From positions 1 through 63,021 of the forward strand of contig CAKPAX010000007.1 of NCBI GenBank assembly GCA_934133175.1: a stretch of 63,021 bases of DNA. Direction: 5' to 3'. This document shows positions 34,925-44,374 of the stretch, one piece after another. This DNA is from an uncultured Clostridia bacterium. GTDB lineage: Bacteria; Bacillota; Clostridia; TANB77; CAG-508. Numbering within the stretch: position 1 is the first letter of the stretch; each line of letters starts with the position of its first letter. The notes beneath the pieces are model-generated. The model had not been told where the DNA came from. It saw only the letters and a program-made list of their open reading frames with translations, and made no database searches. The translations under genes and the position numbers were made by a program.

Positions 34925-37530
34925 TAACTCATTTTTTCTTTAATTTTTACTAATGTATTTAATGCATCAATTGGTGTTAATTCGTTTAAGTTAATTTTAT
35001 CTATTTCATGAGCAATTTCCGCTATTTTATAATTGAACATATCAAATTGACCTTCTACTTGTTTTTTGTTCTCAATTTTCTTGTTTGTTAATATGTTCTT
35101 TCTCTCTAATGATTTTAAAATTTCATTCGCTTTTTGTGTTACAGCTTTTGGAACACCTGCTAAACGAGCAACATGTATTCCATAGCTCTCGTCTGTTCCA
35201 CCTCTTACTATTTTTCTTAAAAAGATTATATCTTCACCTTTTTCTTTTACAGCAATTGAATAATTTTTAATACCATCTAATTTCTCTTCTAATTCTGTAA
35301 GTTCATGATAGTGTGTAGCAAATAATGTTTTAGCACCACATTTTTCTTTATCTGCAATAAATTCTGCAACCGCCCATGCTATTGAAAGTCCATCATATGT
35401 AGAAGTTCCTCTTCCTATTTCATCTAATATTATTAAACTGTTTGCAGTTGCTTCTTTTAATATTGTTGCAACTTCCATCATTTCTACCATAAATGTACTT
35501 TGGCCTAAACTTAAGTCATCTGATGCTCCAACTCTTGTAAATATTTTATCTACTACTCCTATATTCGCTTCTGTCGCTGGCACAAAACTTCCTACTTGAG
35601 CCATTAATGTAATTAAAGCAACTTGTCTCATATATGTAGATTTACCAGCCATATTAGGACCTGTAATAATAGATAATCTATTTTCGTCTTTATCTAAATA
35701 TGTATCATTTTCTACAAATGACCCTGCACCTAGCATTTTTTCTATTACAGGGTGTCTTCCTTCTTTTATGTTTATAATTCCATTAGAATTTACATTTGGC
35801 ATACAATAATTCATATCTTCAGCTACTTGTGCAAATGATGCAAGAACATCTAATGTTGATACAATATTTGCAGATTTTTGTAATCTTGTTATATTTTTAG
35901 AAATTTCATTTCTTATTTCTGTAAATGCATTATACTCTAGATTTACAACTTTCTCTTCTGCTCCTAATATTTGATTTTCTAAATTTTTAAGTTCTTCTGT
36001 TATATATCTTTCTGCATTTGTTAATGTTTGCTTTCTTATAAATCTTTCTGGAACTTGATCTAAATAAGATTTTGTAACTTCTATATAATATCCAAATACT
36101 TTGTTAAATCCAACTTTTAATGCTTTTATTCCTGTCTTTTCTCTTTCTTCTGCCTCTAACTTAAGTATCCAATTTTTTCCCTCTGTTGTAGCAGTTTTTA
36201 ATTTATCTATTTCTTCATCATATCCCAATTTTATTATTCCACCATCTTTTATAGTCATAGGTGGATCTTCTACAATAGATTTTTCTATTAATTCATATAT
36301 ATCTATAAGTTCATCTAAATTAATATATAATTCTTGTAATAATGGAGATTTTGTATTTTCTAAAACTTTTTTAATGTATGGTAATTTAGATACAGAATTT
36401 TTTAATGTAATCATATCTCTTGCATTTGCATTACCATATGCCATCTTACCTGCTAGTCTTTCAATATCATAAACTTTTTTTAAATTATCTATAATATCTC
36501 CTCTTAAAATTATATCTTCTTTCAATTCTTTTACAGCATTTAATCTTTTATTTATTTCATTCACATCTATCAAAGGATCATTTAACCATCTTCTTAATTG
36601 TCTTCCACCCATAGATGTAGATGTTTTATCTAATACCCAAAGCAATGTTCCTTTTTTAGATTTATCTCTCATTTTTTCTGTAATCTCTAAATTTCTTCTT
36701 GCACTTATATCTAATGACATATATTTTGAAATATTATATATTGAAATTTTATTTATATGATTTAAAGAAGTCATTTGAGTTTGATTTAAGTATTCTATTA
36801 ATGCATTTATAGAACATACTGCAAAATTTTTATCTTTTAAGTCTTCTATTTTTCTTCCACTGTTATCTACAAAATCATATTTTAATTCTAAATCTTTGTA
36901 ATCATTGTTAAAATATTTTTCATTAAACTTAGTTATATATATACTAAATCTTTCTTTTATTTTTTGCATTTCTTCTGTGCAATCAAACATCATTGTATTT
37001 GTTATAATTTCAGATGGAGAAAATCTTGCAATTTCATCTAACAAAGTTGGAAAATTGTTGTTATCTTTTATTTCCGCACTATAAAATTCTCCTGTTGAAA
37101 TATCGCATACACTAATTCCAAAATATATTCCACTTTTATATACTGCCATTATAAAGTTATTTTTTCTTTCTTCTAGCATATTGCTCTCTATTACAGTACC
37201 AGGTGTTACTACTCTTATAACTCCTCTATCTACAATACCTTTTGCTTCTTTCGGATCTTGTAATTGCTCACATATAGCAACTTTATAACCCTTTGCTATT
37301 AATCTTGCTATATAAGTTTCTGCAGCATGATGTGGAATTCCGCACATTGGTGCTCTTTCCTCTTGTCCACAGTCTTTTCCTGTTAAAGTAAGTTCTAATT
37401 CTCTTGATGCTGTTATTGCATCATCAAAGAACATTTCATAGAAATCACCTAATCTATAAAATAATATACAATCTTTATATTGTTCTTTTGTTTCAAGATA
37501 TTTTTGCATCATTGGTGAAAACTCTGCCAT
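34924..37530 (-). CDS. mutS: DNA mismatch repair ATPase MutS
   Basis: 868 residues. Mismatch-recognition domain with the Phe-x-Glu equivalent at FYRLGDFYEMFFDDA, core and lever domains, then the ATPase with Walker A TGPNMAGKSTYMRQ, signature DDLSLGQSTFMVEM, Walker B LIILDEIGRGTST and FATHYHELTELE. It recognises mismatches and starts repair with MutL; mutL is not in the window. Start ATG at 37530 behind AAAGGGAG; 27 bases downstream of miaB in the usual miaB-mutS operon. Confidence 0.97.
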   Translation of the reverse strand: MAEFSPMMQKYLETKEQYKDCILFYRLGDFYEMFFDDAITASRELELTLTGKDCGQEERAPMCGIPHHAAETYIARLIAKGYKVAICEQLQDPKEAKGIVDRGVIRVVTPGTVIESNMLEERKNNFIMAVYKSGIYFGISVCDISTGEFYSAEIKDNNNFPTLLDEIARFSPSEIITNTMMFDCTEEMQKIKERFSIYITKFNEKYFNNDYKDLELKYDFVDNSGRKIEDLKDKNFAVCSINALIEYLNQTQMTSLNHINKISIYNISKYMSLDISARRNLEITEKMRDKSKKGTLLWVLDKTSTSMGGRQLRRWLNDPLIDVNEINKRLNAVKELKEDIILRGDIIDNLKKVYDIERLAGKMAYGNANARDMITLKNSVSKLPYIKKVLENTKSPLLQELYINLDELIDIYELIEKSIVEDPPMTIKDGGIIKLGYDEEIDKLKTATTEGKNWILKLEAEEREKTGIKALKVGFNKVFGYYIEVTKSYLDQVPERFIRKQTLTNAERYITEELKNLENQILGAEEKVVNLEYNAFTEIRNEISKNITRLQKSANIVSTLDVLASFAQVAEDMNYCMPNVNSNGIINIKEGRHPVIEKMLGAGSFVENDTYLDKDENRLSIITGPNMAGKSTYMRQVALITLMAQVGSFVPATEANIGVVDKIFTRVGASDDLSLGQSTFMVEMMEVATILKEATANSLIILDEIGRGTSTYDGLSIAWAVAEFIADKEKCGAKTLFATHYHELTELEEKLDGIKNYSIAVKEKGEDIIFLRKIVRGGTDESYGIHVARLAGVPKAVTQKANEILKSLERKNILTNKKIENKKQVEGQFDMFNYKIAEIAHEIDKINLNELTPIDALNTLVKIKEKMS

Positions 37531-37557
37531 GTAATTTACTCCCTTTCATTTTATCTT

Positions 37558-38988
37558 TTATATTACTTCTCCTTTTAAATACCACATGTGTTCAGAAACA
37601 ATTTTTAAACTAACCATTTGATTTATTAAATTTCTGTCTCCATCAAAAATAACAACTTTATTACTGTCTGTTCTTCCAGTTAACATGTCTTTATTATTTT
37701 TACTTGGACCTTCCACTAATACATTTTGAATAGTTCCTACATATTTTTTGTTGTTTTCTTCTATTTGACTTTCAACTAATTTTTTTAATCTATCAAATCT
37801 TTCATGTTTTATATTTTCTGGAATTTGATTTTCCATTCTATCTCCAGGTGTACCAACTCTTCTTGAATATATAAACATATATACTTGTTCAAATCCTACT
37901 TTTTTTACAACATCAAGTGTATCTTCAAAATCCTCTTCTGTTTCTCCTGCAAATCCAACAATTATATCTGTTGTTAATGCTAAATTAGGAATTGTTTTTT
38001 TCATTTTATCCACTAAATCTAGATATTGTTCTTTTGTATACTTTCTATTCATTACCTTAAGCATTTTTGTACTTCCAGACTGTAATGGTAAATGAATTAA
38101 CTTACAAACTTTATCACAATCTCTTATTGCTTCTATTACATCATCTGTAAAATCTTTTGGATGTGGTGAAACAAACCTTATTCTTTCTATTCCATCAATT
38201 TTATTTATTTCTCTTAAAAGTTTTGCAAACGAATTTACTTTATCATATTTTCCAGTATCCTCTATTTTTCCTTTTTTGATATTTTCCATTTCAACTCTTA
38301 AATAAGAATTTACATTTTGTCCTAATAATGTTATTTCTTTATATCCATTTTCAGCCAACTCTTTTACTTCATTTATAATATCTTCTGGATCTCTGCTTCT
38401 TTCTCTTCCTCTTACATATGGAACTATACAAAAACTACAAAAATTATTACATCCATTCATTATTGTTACAGATGCTTGTAATCTACTATTTCTACTAATT
38501 GGAATTCCTTCATATATCTTTCCATCTATATCCAAAACATCATCTATTTTTTTCTTTTCCTCAACTGCTTTATATAAATCTTCTGGAAATCTATGTAATG
38601 TATGTGTTCCAAATATTATATCTGTGTATGGATAACTTTCTTTTATCTTTTTAGTAATATGCTCTTCTTGCATCATACATCCACCAATTGCAATTATAGT
38701 TCCTTTTGTTTCTTTTATTCTTTTTAATTCTCCTAATTTTCCAAACAATTTATCTTCTGCATTTTCCCTTACACAACAAGTATTAAGTACAACAACATCT
38801 GCATCTTTAAACTCTTTTGTTAAACTATATCCCATTTCATTTAACATTCCAGACAATTTTTCTGAATCATTTTCATTTAGCTGACATCCCATTGTTAATA
38901 TTGCATACTTTAATTCTTTATCTTTATTTAATTCTTTTACCTTTTTTATGTACTCTTTTTGTTCTCTAATTTCTTGTATAGTATCCAT
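37558..38988 (-). CDS. miaB: tRNA-2-methylthio-N6-dimethylallyladenosine synthase MiaB
   Basis: 476 residues from the ATG at 38988 (MDTIQEIREQ), placed by AAGGAGGAG; upstream in-frame ATGs have no ribosome site. UPF0004 domain with TMGCQLNENDSEKLSGML and the cysteines of NTCCVREN and GGCMMQEEH, radical SAM domain with GCNNFCSFCIVPYVRGRE, and a C-terminal TRAM domain (about 405-475). It adds the methylthio group to i6A37 of tRNA. The leader carries a promoter; mutS follows. Confidence 0.96.
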   Translation of the reverse strand: MDTIQEIREQKEYIKKVKELNKDKELKYAILTMGCQLNENDSEKLSGMLNEMGYSLTKEFKDADVVVLNTCCVRENAEDKLFGKLGELKRIKETKGTIIAIGGCMMQEEHITKKIKESYPYTDIIFGTHTLHRFPEDLYKAVEEKKKIDDVLDIDGKIYEGIPISRNSRLQASVTIMNGCNNFCSFCIVPYVRGRERSRDPEDIINEVKELAENGYKEITLLGQNVNSYLRVEMENIKKGKIEDTGKYDKVNSFAKLLREINKIDGIERIRFVSPHPKDFTDDVIEAIRDCDKVCKLIHLPLQSGSTKMLKVMNRKYTKEQYLDLVDKMKKTIPNLALTTDIIVGFAGETEEDFEDTLDVVKKVGFEQVYMFIYSRRVGTPGDRMENQIPENIKHERFDRLKKLVESQIEENNKKYVGTIQNVLVEGPSKNNKDMLTGRTDSNKVVIFDGDRNLINQMVSLKIVSEHMWYLKGEVI

Positions 38989-39013
38989 TTTTCTCCTCCT
39001 TAAGCTATTGCTT

Positions 39014-39042
39014 ATTTTATTATATTTTGTCGTTTTTTGCAA
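39014..39042 (-). promoter_or_regulatory. Promoter of miaB-mutS
   Basis: Minus strand -35 TTGCAA (39037-39042), 17-bp spacer, -10 TAAAAT (39014-39019). It begins about 40 bases from the RAYT element's inverted repeat, so the insertion left it intact. Confidence 0.55.
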
Positions 39043-39083
39043 GGTATATAAAGAAATAATTTTACAATAAGCTCTCAAAAAAA

Positions 39084-39112
39084 TTGTCAATGGGGACGTA
39101 GTTTTTTGACAA
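39084..39112 (+). repeat. 29-bp terminal inverted repeat, left copy
   Basis: Begins TTGTCAA, contains GGGGACGTAG and ends TTGACAA; exact reverse complement of 39908-39936. The GGGGACG core resembles the end sequences I recall for Firmicutes REP-associated transposases. Confidence 0.88.
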
Positions 39113-39117
39113 CTTTA

Positions 39118-39795
39118 TTATTCTATGTAAGTTTTTCTTATTGTTTCTCTTCCTATTTTTGTTTCTTCTGATATTTTTCTTAATGAAATATTGTATTCCA
39201 TTTTCAAAATTACTATAAGCTCTTTCAATTTTCTTTTATTCTTTTTTAAATCATTAATATCCATATCATTTTCATTTAAAAAGTTTTGTATTAATTCTTT
39301 ACATATTTTAGAGTCATTATCAATATCCATAAATGTGTAATTTTCTTTTATTTCTTTAGTAATTATTTTATAATTTGAATATGGATAATCTTTTGCTTTA
39401 CTACAAATACCAGCCTTGACAGGATTATCATAAATATACTTTATGCAATTATATAAATGTTGTTCATCATAAATTCCCTCTGATTTGTATCTGTCTCGAA
39501 ATACATATCCTACTCTATCATATTTTTTATTATAATATCTTGCATATGTACAATTAAGTCTTTGCATATATTTACTTAATTCATCTGATTTTTTTGTTTT
39601 TATTAACATATGTGCGTGATTATTCATAATGCAATATGCTATTATCTCTATCTCATGCTCCTTGCTTAATTTATATATAAGTTTTATATAATATTTAATA
39701 TCTTCTGATTTATCAAATATATAACTTTTATTTATACCTTGAGTTATTACATGAAAAAAAGATGTTTTTATATGTTTTCTTGGAAATCTTGGCAT
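39118..39795 (-). CDS. REP-associated tyrosine transposase (Y1_Tnp, RAYT)
   Basis: 225 residues. HUH-type nuclease of the Y1 family: MPRFPRKHIKTSFFHVITQG start, the metal-binding histidines in YCIMNNHAHMLI, YVFRDRYKSEGI and LYNCIKYIYDNPVKAGI. The C-terminal about 60 residues form a helix-turn-helix-like region (ISLRKISEETKIGRETIRK). It nicks and joins single-stranded DNA at hairpin sites. Strong AAGGAGG before the ATG at 39795, and an internal hairpin upstream that would stop read-through from neighbours. No partner tnpB. Confidence 0.92.
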   Translation of the reverse strand: MPRFPRKHIKTSFFHVITQGINKSYIFDKSEDIKYYIKLIYKLSKEHEIEIIAYCIMNNHAHMLIKTKKSDELSKYMQRLNCTYARYYNKKYDRVGYVFRDRYKSEGIYDEQHLYNCIKYIYDNPVKAGICSKAKDYPYSNYKIITKEIKENYTFMDIDNDSKICKELIQNFLNENDMDINDLKKNKRKLKELIVILKMEYNISLRKISEETKIGRETIRKTYIE

Positions 39796-39828
39796 ATGTG
39801 CCTCCTTAGAAATAAAATTTTATTGAAA

Positions 39829-39865
39829 AAAAATAATATGGCATAGATTTTACCATATTATTTTT
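39829..39865 (-). terminator. Hairpin shielding the transposase gene
   Basis: Perfect 13-bp stem (39829-39841 with 39853-39865, AATAATATGG core) with a T run on the minus strand. It ends transcription arriving from the VanW operon before the transposase start. Confidence 0.7.
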
Positions 39866-39907
39866 GAAAAATTTGTCGAAATTTATTTTAATTTTAAATT
39901 TTTTAAG

Positions 39908-39936
39908 TTGTCAAAAAACTACGTCCCCATTGACAA
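39908..39936 (-). repeat. 29-bp terminal inverted repeat, right copy
   Basis: Exact reverse complement of 39084-39112, eight bases beyond the VanW gene's stop codon. Confidence 0.88.
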
Positions 39937-39944
39937 CCTATTTT

Positions 39945-40769
39945 TTATTTGTCTCCTATTTTATAAAATTGACATATTGTAACATTATTCCATGAGTTTG
40001 CAATTATTTTTATTGAGTATGATTTATTATTTTTAAAGATAAAATCTTTATATCCTTGAGAAACTGTTGCATCTTCTCCGCTTTCTATATATGTAATGTC
40101 TTTTCCATGTTCATGTCTTTCTATAACCTTCATTTTACATTGTTTAACACATTGATATAAATTTGTACTTACCTGACAAACTCCTCCTCCATATGCCATT
40201 CTATTATTACCATTGGCATATGCAATTGCTTTCCTATAACCATTTTTTTCTGTTAACCTACCAATTACTTTTGACCATACAAATTTCTGCCCTGGCTTTA
40301 ATATTATTCCATTTATTTTTTTACAGGCAATTCTTAAATTAGTATTTCTACTTTCATTATCACTTGTAGAAGTTAAAACTTTTGATGCAATTATTCCTCC
40401 TCCGCTTCTTATGTTACTTGACTTAGAATATATTTTTTTATCTTTAACTAATTTAAATGTTTTTATCTTAAAATAATATTCTTTATTATAATCCAAGTTC
40501 TTCTTAATATAAGTTATATTTTTACTTCCATATATATTTTTAATTTTCTTATACTTACCATTTTTTAAAGTAGACATATACACAGAATAACCATCTACAT
40601 TTTTTATTTTTTTCCATTTAATACTTGCTTTTCCATTATTAACTGTTACTTTAATTAATTTGGTTTTATTTGGTTCTTTACTATTACTTGCTAATACATA
40701 ATAATTTTGTAGTATTAATAACCCAAAAGTTATTAATACTACAAAAATCTTGAATAAAGTTTTTTTCAT
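39945..40769 (-). CDS. Secreted VanW-family protein with a fibronectin type III-like domain
   Basis: 274 residues. Signal peptide (about 1-27), an FN3-like domain (about 35-125; SIKWKKIKNVDGYSVYMST and NGKYKKIKN are characteristic), then a VanW domain: ILKPGQKFVWSKVIGR, YGGGVCQVSTNLYQ and VIERHEHGKDITY. VanW is found with vancomycin-resistance and cell-wall genes, though its biochemistry is unknown. Third gene of an operon with an O-antigen ligase-like protein and an Ig/FN3 protein, 11 bases downstream of the latter. Confidence 0.85.
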   Translation of the reverse strand: MKKTLFKIFVVLITFGLLILQNYYVLASNSKEPNKTKLIKVTVNNGKASIKWKKIKNVDGYSVYMSTLKNGKYKKIKNIYGSKNITYIKKNLDYNKEYYFKIKTFKLVKDKKIYSKSSNIRSGGGIIASKVLTSTSDNESRNTNLRIACKKINGIILKPGQKFVWSKVIGRLTEKNGYRKAIAYANGNNRMAYGGGVCQVSTNLYQCVKQCKMKVIERHEHGKDITYIESGEDATVSQGYKDFIFKNNKSYSIKIIANSWNNVTICQFYKIGDK

Positions 40770-40780
40770 TTTATCCTCTT

Positions 40781-42484
40781 TTATTTAGATATTTTTACAT
40801 TTACACTTGAGCTCATATCACTATTGTATTTGCTATCTGAATAATTAGCAACTACTTTATAATAATATTTCTGTCCTTTTTTTAATTTAGTATCTTTATA
40901 TGAATTTTTTTTAGATGTTCCTATTTTTTTATATTTACCATTTTTGATTGTTGATCTATAAACTGTATATTTAGTTGCTCCTTCTACTTTGCTCCATTTT
41001 ACTTTTGCATTATTTTTTCCAGATTGAGTAGCTTTTAAATTAGTTGGTTTACTTATTTTTTTGTATTTATCTTTTCCGCTTCTAACTTTTGTTAATTTAG
41101 GACTTTTTCCTCCTATATCTAATCTCCAAATACTTCCATCTTTACGAATTATTAACGCAGAACTATTTTTTGTTCCACTTGTATAATTTATATCATCAAC
41201 ATTATTAATTATATAAACATCATTTAAGTATACTTTATTATTCTCCTTTAAAGATACCCTGTTATCTGCTCCTTTATTTGATAAATAAACTTCTTTTAAT
41301 ACTGACGTATTCTCTTCAGCAGCATAAAATTTATATTTTTTTATTTTTCCATTTTTAGTTTTATATTTTCCATTTCCTATTATACTTTTTACATTTTTAT
41401 CAACTTTTTTTACTATGTATTGTTCTTTTCTAATTTTTGTATATTTATTGTTAGAATCCAATCCATAACCATAATCATAATAATAATAATATAAATTTCC
41501 TTTCTTATCTAATAATAATCCAAATCCACATTGGCTTACATCCTTATCTGCTTCTATTGCTTCAAAATCACATATTTTCTTACCAGATAAAGCATATGTT
41601 TTTCCTTTTTTAGTTAATATATAATCTGTAAGCATATTTTTTACATTATTTAGTCTTAACACACTTTCTATTTGGCCATTTTTATTTATATCATAAAAGT
41701 AAAACTTTCCATTATTAGTTAAATATCCAAATTGAGATATCTCTTTTATATTAGAAAATTTTTTTGTTTTTATTGTTTTTGTAACATCATAAGTATAATA
41801 TACATCAGTTATTCCATTTTCCTCATATGTATGTTTAACTTTTGTTGTTTTTGGATATTTAATTGTTAAATTTCCATCTTTTTTCAAAACAGATTCTACT
41901 CTAGCAATATTTTGTGATACATAATCATATCTATTTTCATATACACTCGCATATACATACTTAGCTACATTTCCAGTTTTTTTAGTAGTTAATTTATATG
42001 TTTTGTCCTTAGCATTCCATAATTCGCTATTAGCTAACAATACTTGATTTTTAGCATCTGCACTTTGTGTTATTGAAACAACATCATTTGTTTTTGATTC
42101 CAATTTTGTATTTTCTTTTGTTTTAACTACATTTATTTTAAAACTTTTAGTTAGAGTCTTTCCATTATATGTTGCTGTAACTTTCACATTTGTACTTCCT
42201 ATTTTTTTTGCTTTTAATTTTGTATTATCTTCAATTCCTACAATTCCTAAATTTTCAATTTTAATCACTGGTTTTAAATACCAAGATAATAACCAATTAT
42301 CTACTGTATACATTTTTTCACCTAAATATAAATTATATTCAGTTTGATATTTTATATTTTCAAATTCTTTAAAATTATTTTCTGGATCTTCATAATTATA
42401 TCCCAAACATATCGTATTTTTTAGAAAAATAATACTTATTGTTAATACTACTGTTATTAAAAAATTTTTTATAACTTTATTCAT
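40781..42484 (-). CDS. Secreted protein with Ig-like and fibronectin type III domains
   Basis: 567 residues. Signal sequence (about 1-28), a bacterial Ig-like (Big_2) stretch around 85-115 (KLKAKKIGSTNVKVTATYNG), a central region of about 350 residues with repeated short beta-segments of the YYYYDYG and DGSIWRLDIGG kind (perhaps a propeller), and an FN3 domain at the C terminus (WSKVEGATKYTVYRST and NGKYKKIGTSKK). ATG overlaps the ligase gene's TGA by four bases, so it is translationally coupled. No enzymatic motif seen. Confidence 0.75.
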   Translation of the reverse strand: MNKVIKNFLITVVLTISIIFLKNTICLGYNYEDPENNFKEFENIKYQTEYNLYLGEKMYTVDNWLLSWYLKPVIKIENLGIVGIEDNTKLKAKKIGSTNVKVTATYNGKTLTKSFKINVVKTKENTKLESKTNDVVSITQSADAKNQVLLANSELWNAKDKTYKLTTKKTGNVAKYVYASVYENRYDYVSQNIARVESVLKKDGNLTIKYPKTTKVKHTYEENGITDVYYTYDVTKTIKTKKFSNIKEISQFGYLTNNGKFYFYDINKNGQIESVLRLNNVKNMLTDYILTKKGKTYALSGKKICDFEAIEADKDVSQCGFGLLLDKKGNLYYYYYDYGYGLDSNNKYTKIRKEQYIVKKVDKNVKSIIGNGKYKTKNGKIKKYKFYAAEENTSVLKEVYLSNKGADNRVSLKENNKVYLNDVYIINNVDDINYTSGTKNSSALIIRKDGSIWRLDIGGKSPKLTKVRSGKDKYKKISKPTNLKATQSGKNNAKVKWSKVEGATKYTVYRSTIKNGKYKKIGTSKKNSYKDTKLKKGQKYYYKVVANYSDSKYNSDMSSSVNVKISK

Positions 42485-44166
42485 TTTTTTGAAACCCCTT
42501 TCATTTTTTCTATATAATTTTCAATTTCTGCACTAAATTTGAAATTTGGTACATCATTTATTTTATAAGCAATCCCACTAGTTGAATTTTTTAAATTTTC
42601 TATTTGAGAAGGAATTTGTAATATTAAATCTATACATTTATAAACTTTATTCATATCATCATTTTTTGCATAATAATCAATCGCTTGGCTTAACATTATT
42701 ATATATTCTTCACAATTTGTTATATCATATTTATTTATTTCTAATGATTTCTGTTTATTTTTTATCATTTGTTGCCAATTGTTATTTTCTAAATCATATA
42801 TTGATTTCACTTTATATGGTAATGCAACATTTGTATTAGTTTCTAATACTTTTGTAGCAATTTCATTAGCATATTTTAAATTATCGTTTGCATTTTCATT
42901 AATAACATTTAAATTTGCCTCTGTATAAATAGGATACATTATTATAGAAATATCACTTTTATTTATATATTGTAAAAATGTGCATATTCCAAAATATAAA
43001 TAAACAATTTGTATTAATAATACTGATATAATTAATATTTTTCTATTTACTTTTAATATATATCTTTTTCCATAACAAGTGTTTAATGTCATTATTAATA
43101 TTAAAAATATTGATAAAAATTGTAAATCAAAGTCAAAAAGCATATGTATAACGACAGTTAATAATATTTGTTTTTGGGTTGTAAATCTAGCTTTTGTTAT
43201 CAAATTTGTTGCAATTGCAACTACAAATATAATCATAGGAATAATTCCTATATCTAATGATATTTGTAAAAATTCATTATGAACATATAAAGTTGAATAC
43301 ATACCTGTTTGAATTGATGTTTGAATATATGAATATCCCATATATCCTAATCCAAATGGAAATTTTAATAACATTATTGTTGCATCTTTATAATACAATA
43401 ATCTTTCTAATAAAGTATTTGAATTTAAAGATGTTGTAAGATATCTTCCAAATGTATTAAAATTATTTGTAATAATTGCATACATAAATGTTAACAATAT
43501 TGCTATACAAACTAATCCAGCTAAGTATTTTCTTAAACTTTTTTGCTTTACAATAAAGATTATAAAACTTAATATTGTAAGTAAAAATATTAATCTACTA
43601 CCTGTTGCAAATATACCTACTAATAAAAAAGCTGTACCTAAAATTACATTTATTTTTTTTAATTTGCTATTTACTAAAACAATAATTCCTATTAGCAAAA
43701 ATAATGCAAAACTGTTAGAATATTGGAAAAATCCCGCCATTCTTCCATTTGGTAAATAAAAACAATCTGGTAATATTGGAATATATTTAAATATAATTGA
43801 TAAAATTATCATTAAAATTCCAGCAAAAGGAATTACATTAAATATTTTTCTTATATGCTTTTCTTTATACTGCATTAATATAATTGCAAATGTTAATGGA
43901 ATTGTAAATTTTAAAAATCCCAAAAAAGCCATACCAGTATCTCTTGCATAAAAAATCGAAAATAAATATCCTAATGAAATTGCTAATAATGAAATATTTG
44001 AAAAATTTAAATATATTCTTATTTTCTTACGTTTTATAACCAATAATGCTAATATTAATAATAAAAATACTTGTGCAAAATATGATGTAAATTCATAAAA
44101 TAACCCAAATGCAAACGGAATAACAAATATAAATATTTGTAAAAGCTTTATGTCTAAATGTTTCAT
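42481..44166 (-). CDS. O-antigen ligase/polymerase-like membrane protein
   Basis: 561 residues, about ten membrane helices to residue about 400, then a soluble helical tail (TPR-like, about 405-561). The ligase domain hallmarks are GRMAGFFQYSNSFALFL, ATGSRLIFLLTI and the long outer loop ending YVHNEFLQISLDIG. Such proteins transfer a lipid-linked glycan to an acceptor (WaaL, PglL, Wzy). The ATG at 44166 has no ribosome site in range; AGGAGG at 44190-44195 lies 23 bases upstream and serves a TTG that is one base out of frame. Leads the Ig/FN3-VanW operon. Confidence 0.8.
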   Translation of the reverse strand: MKHLDIKLLQIFIFVIPFAFGLFYEFTSYFAQVFLLLILALLVIKRKKIRIYLNFSNISLLAISLGYLFSIFYARDTGMAFLGFLKFTIPLTFAIILMQYKEKHIRKIFNVIPFAGILMIILSIIFKYIPILPDCFYLPNGRMAGFFQYSNSFALFLLIGIIVLVNSKLKKINVILGTAFLLVGIFATGSRLIFLLTILSFIIFIVKQKSLRKYLAGLVCIAILLTFMYAIITNNFNTFGRYLTTSLNSNTLLERLLYYKDATIMLLKFPFGLGYMGYSYIQTSIQTGMYSTLYVHNEFLQISLDIGIIPMIIFVVAIATNLITKARFTTQKQILLTVVIHMLFDFDLQFLSIFLILIMTLNTCYGKRYILKVNRKILIISVLLIQIVYLYFGICTFLQYINKSDISIIMYPIYTEANLNVINENANDNLKYANEIATKVLETNTNVALPYKVKSIYDLENNNWQQMIKNKQKSLEINKYDITNCEEYIIMLSQAIDYYAKNDDMNKVYKCIDLILQIPSQIENLKNSTSGIAYKINDVPNFKFSAEIENYIEKMKGVSKK

Positions 44167-44205
44167 TTTTCCGTTTTAACAAATTCATCCCTCCTATTTG
44201 TTAAA

Positions 44206-44234
44206 ATAATATCACAATATATTTTTAAGTTCAA
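44206..44234 (-). promoter_or_regulatory. Sigma-A promoter of the ligase-Ig/FN3-VanW operon
   Basis: Minus strand -35 TTGAAC (44229-44234), 17-bp spacer, -10 TATTAT (44206-44211). Confidence 0.6.
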
Positions 44235-44292
44235 TACTTATGTTTTGCAATTAATATTATTTTTTCTTTACGTCTTTTATTTTTACATAAAA

Positions 44293-44336
44293 ATAAAGTG
44301 TATAAATTTATTCTTTTTATAATTTACACACTTTAT
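44293..44336 (-). terminator. Intrinsic terminator of the rubrerythrin gene
   Basis: 16-bp stem with one mismatch (44293-44308 with 44321-44336), followed on the minus strand by TTTTTATG. Ends the transcript about 40 bases after the rubrerythrin stop. Confidence 0.8.
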
Positions 44337-44374
44337 AAAATCATTAATTTATATTCTTTGCTATTTTTAAAATA

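Larger units (their letters stand above)
39084..39936. mobile_element. RAYT/IS200-like element with perfect inverted ends
   Basis: A single Y1 transposase gene bounded by two perfect inverted copies of a 29-bp sequence. About 853 bp in all, placed between the VanW operon and miaB. I see no target-site duplication; flanks differ. Each end is itself a small hairpin (TTGTCAA at one side pairs with TTGACAA at the other), as expected for elements mobilised as single strands. Confidence 0.8.
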
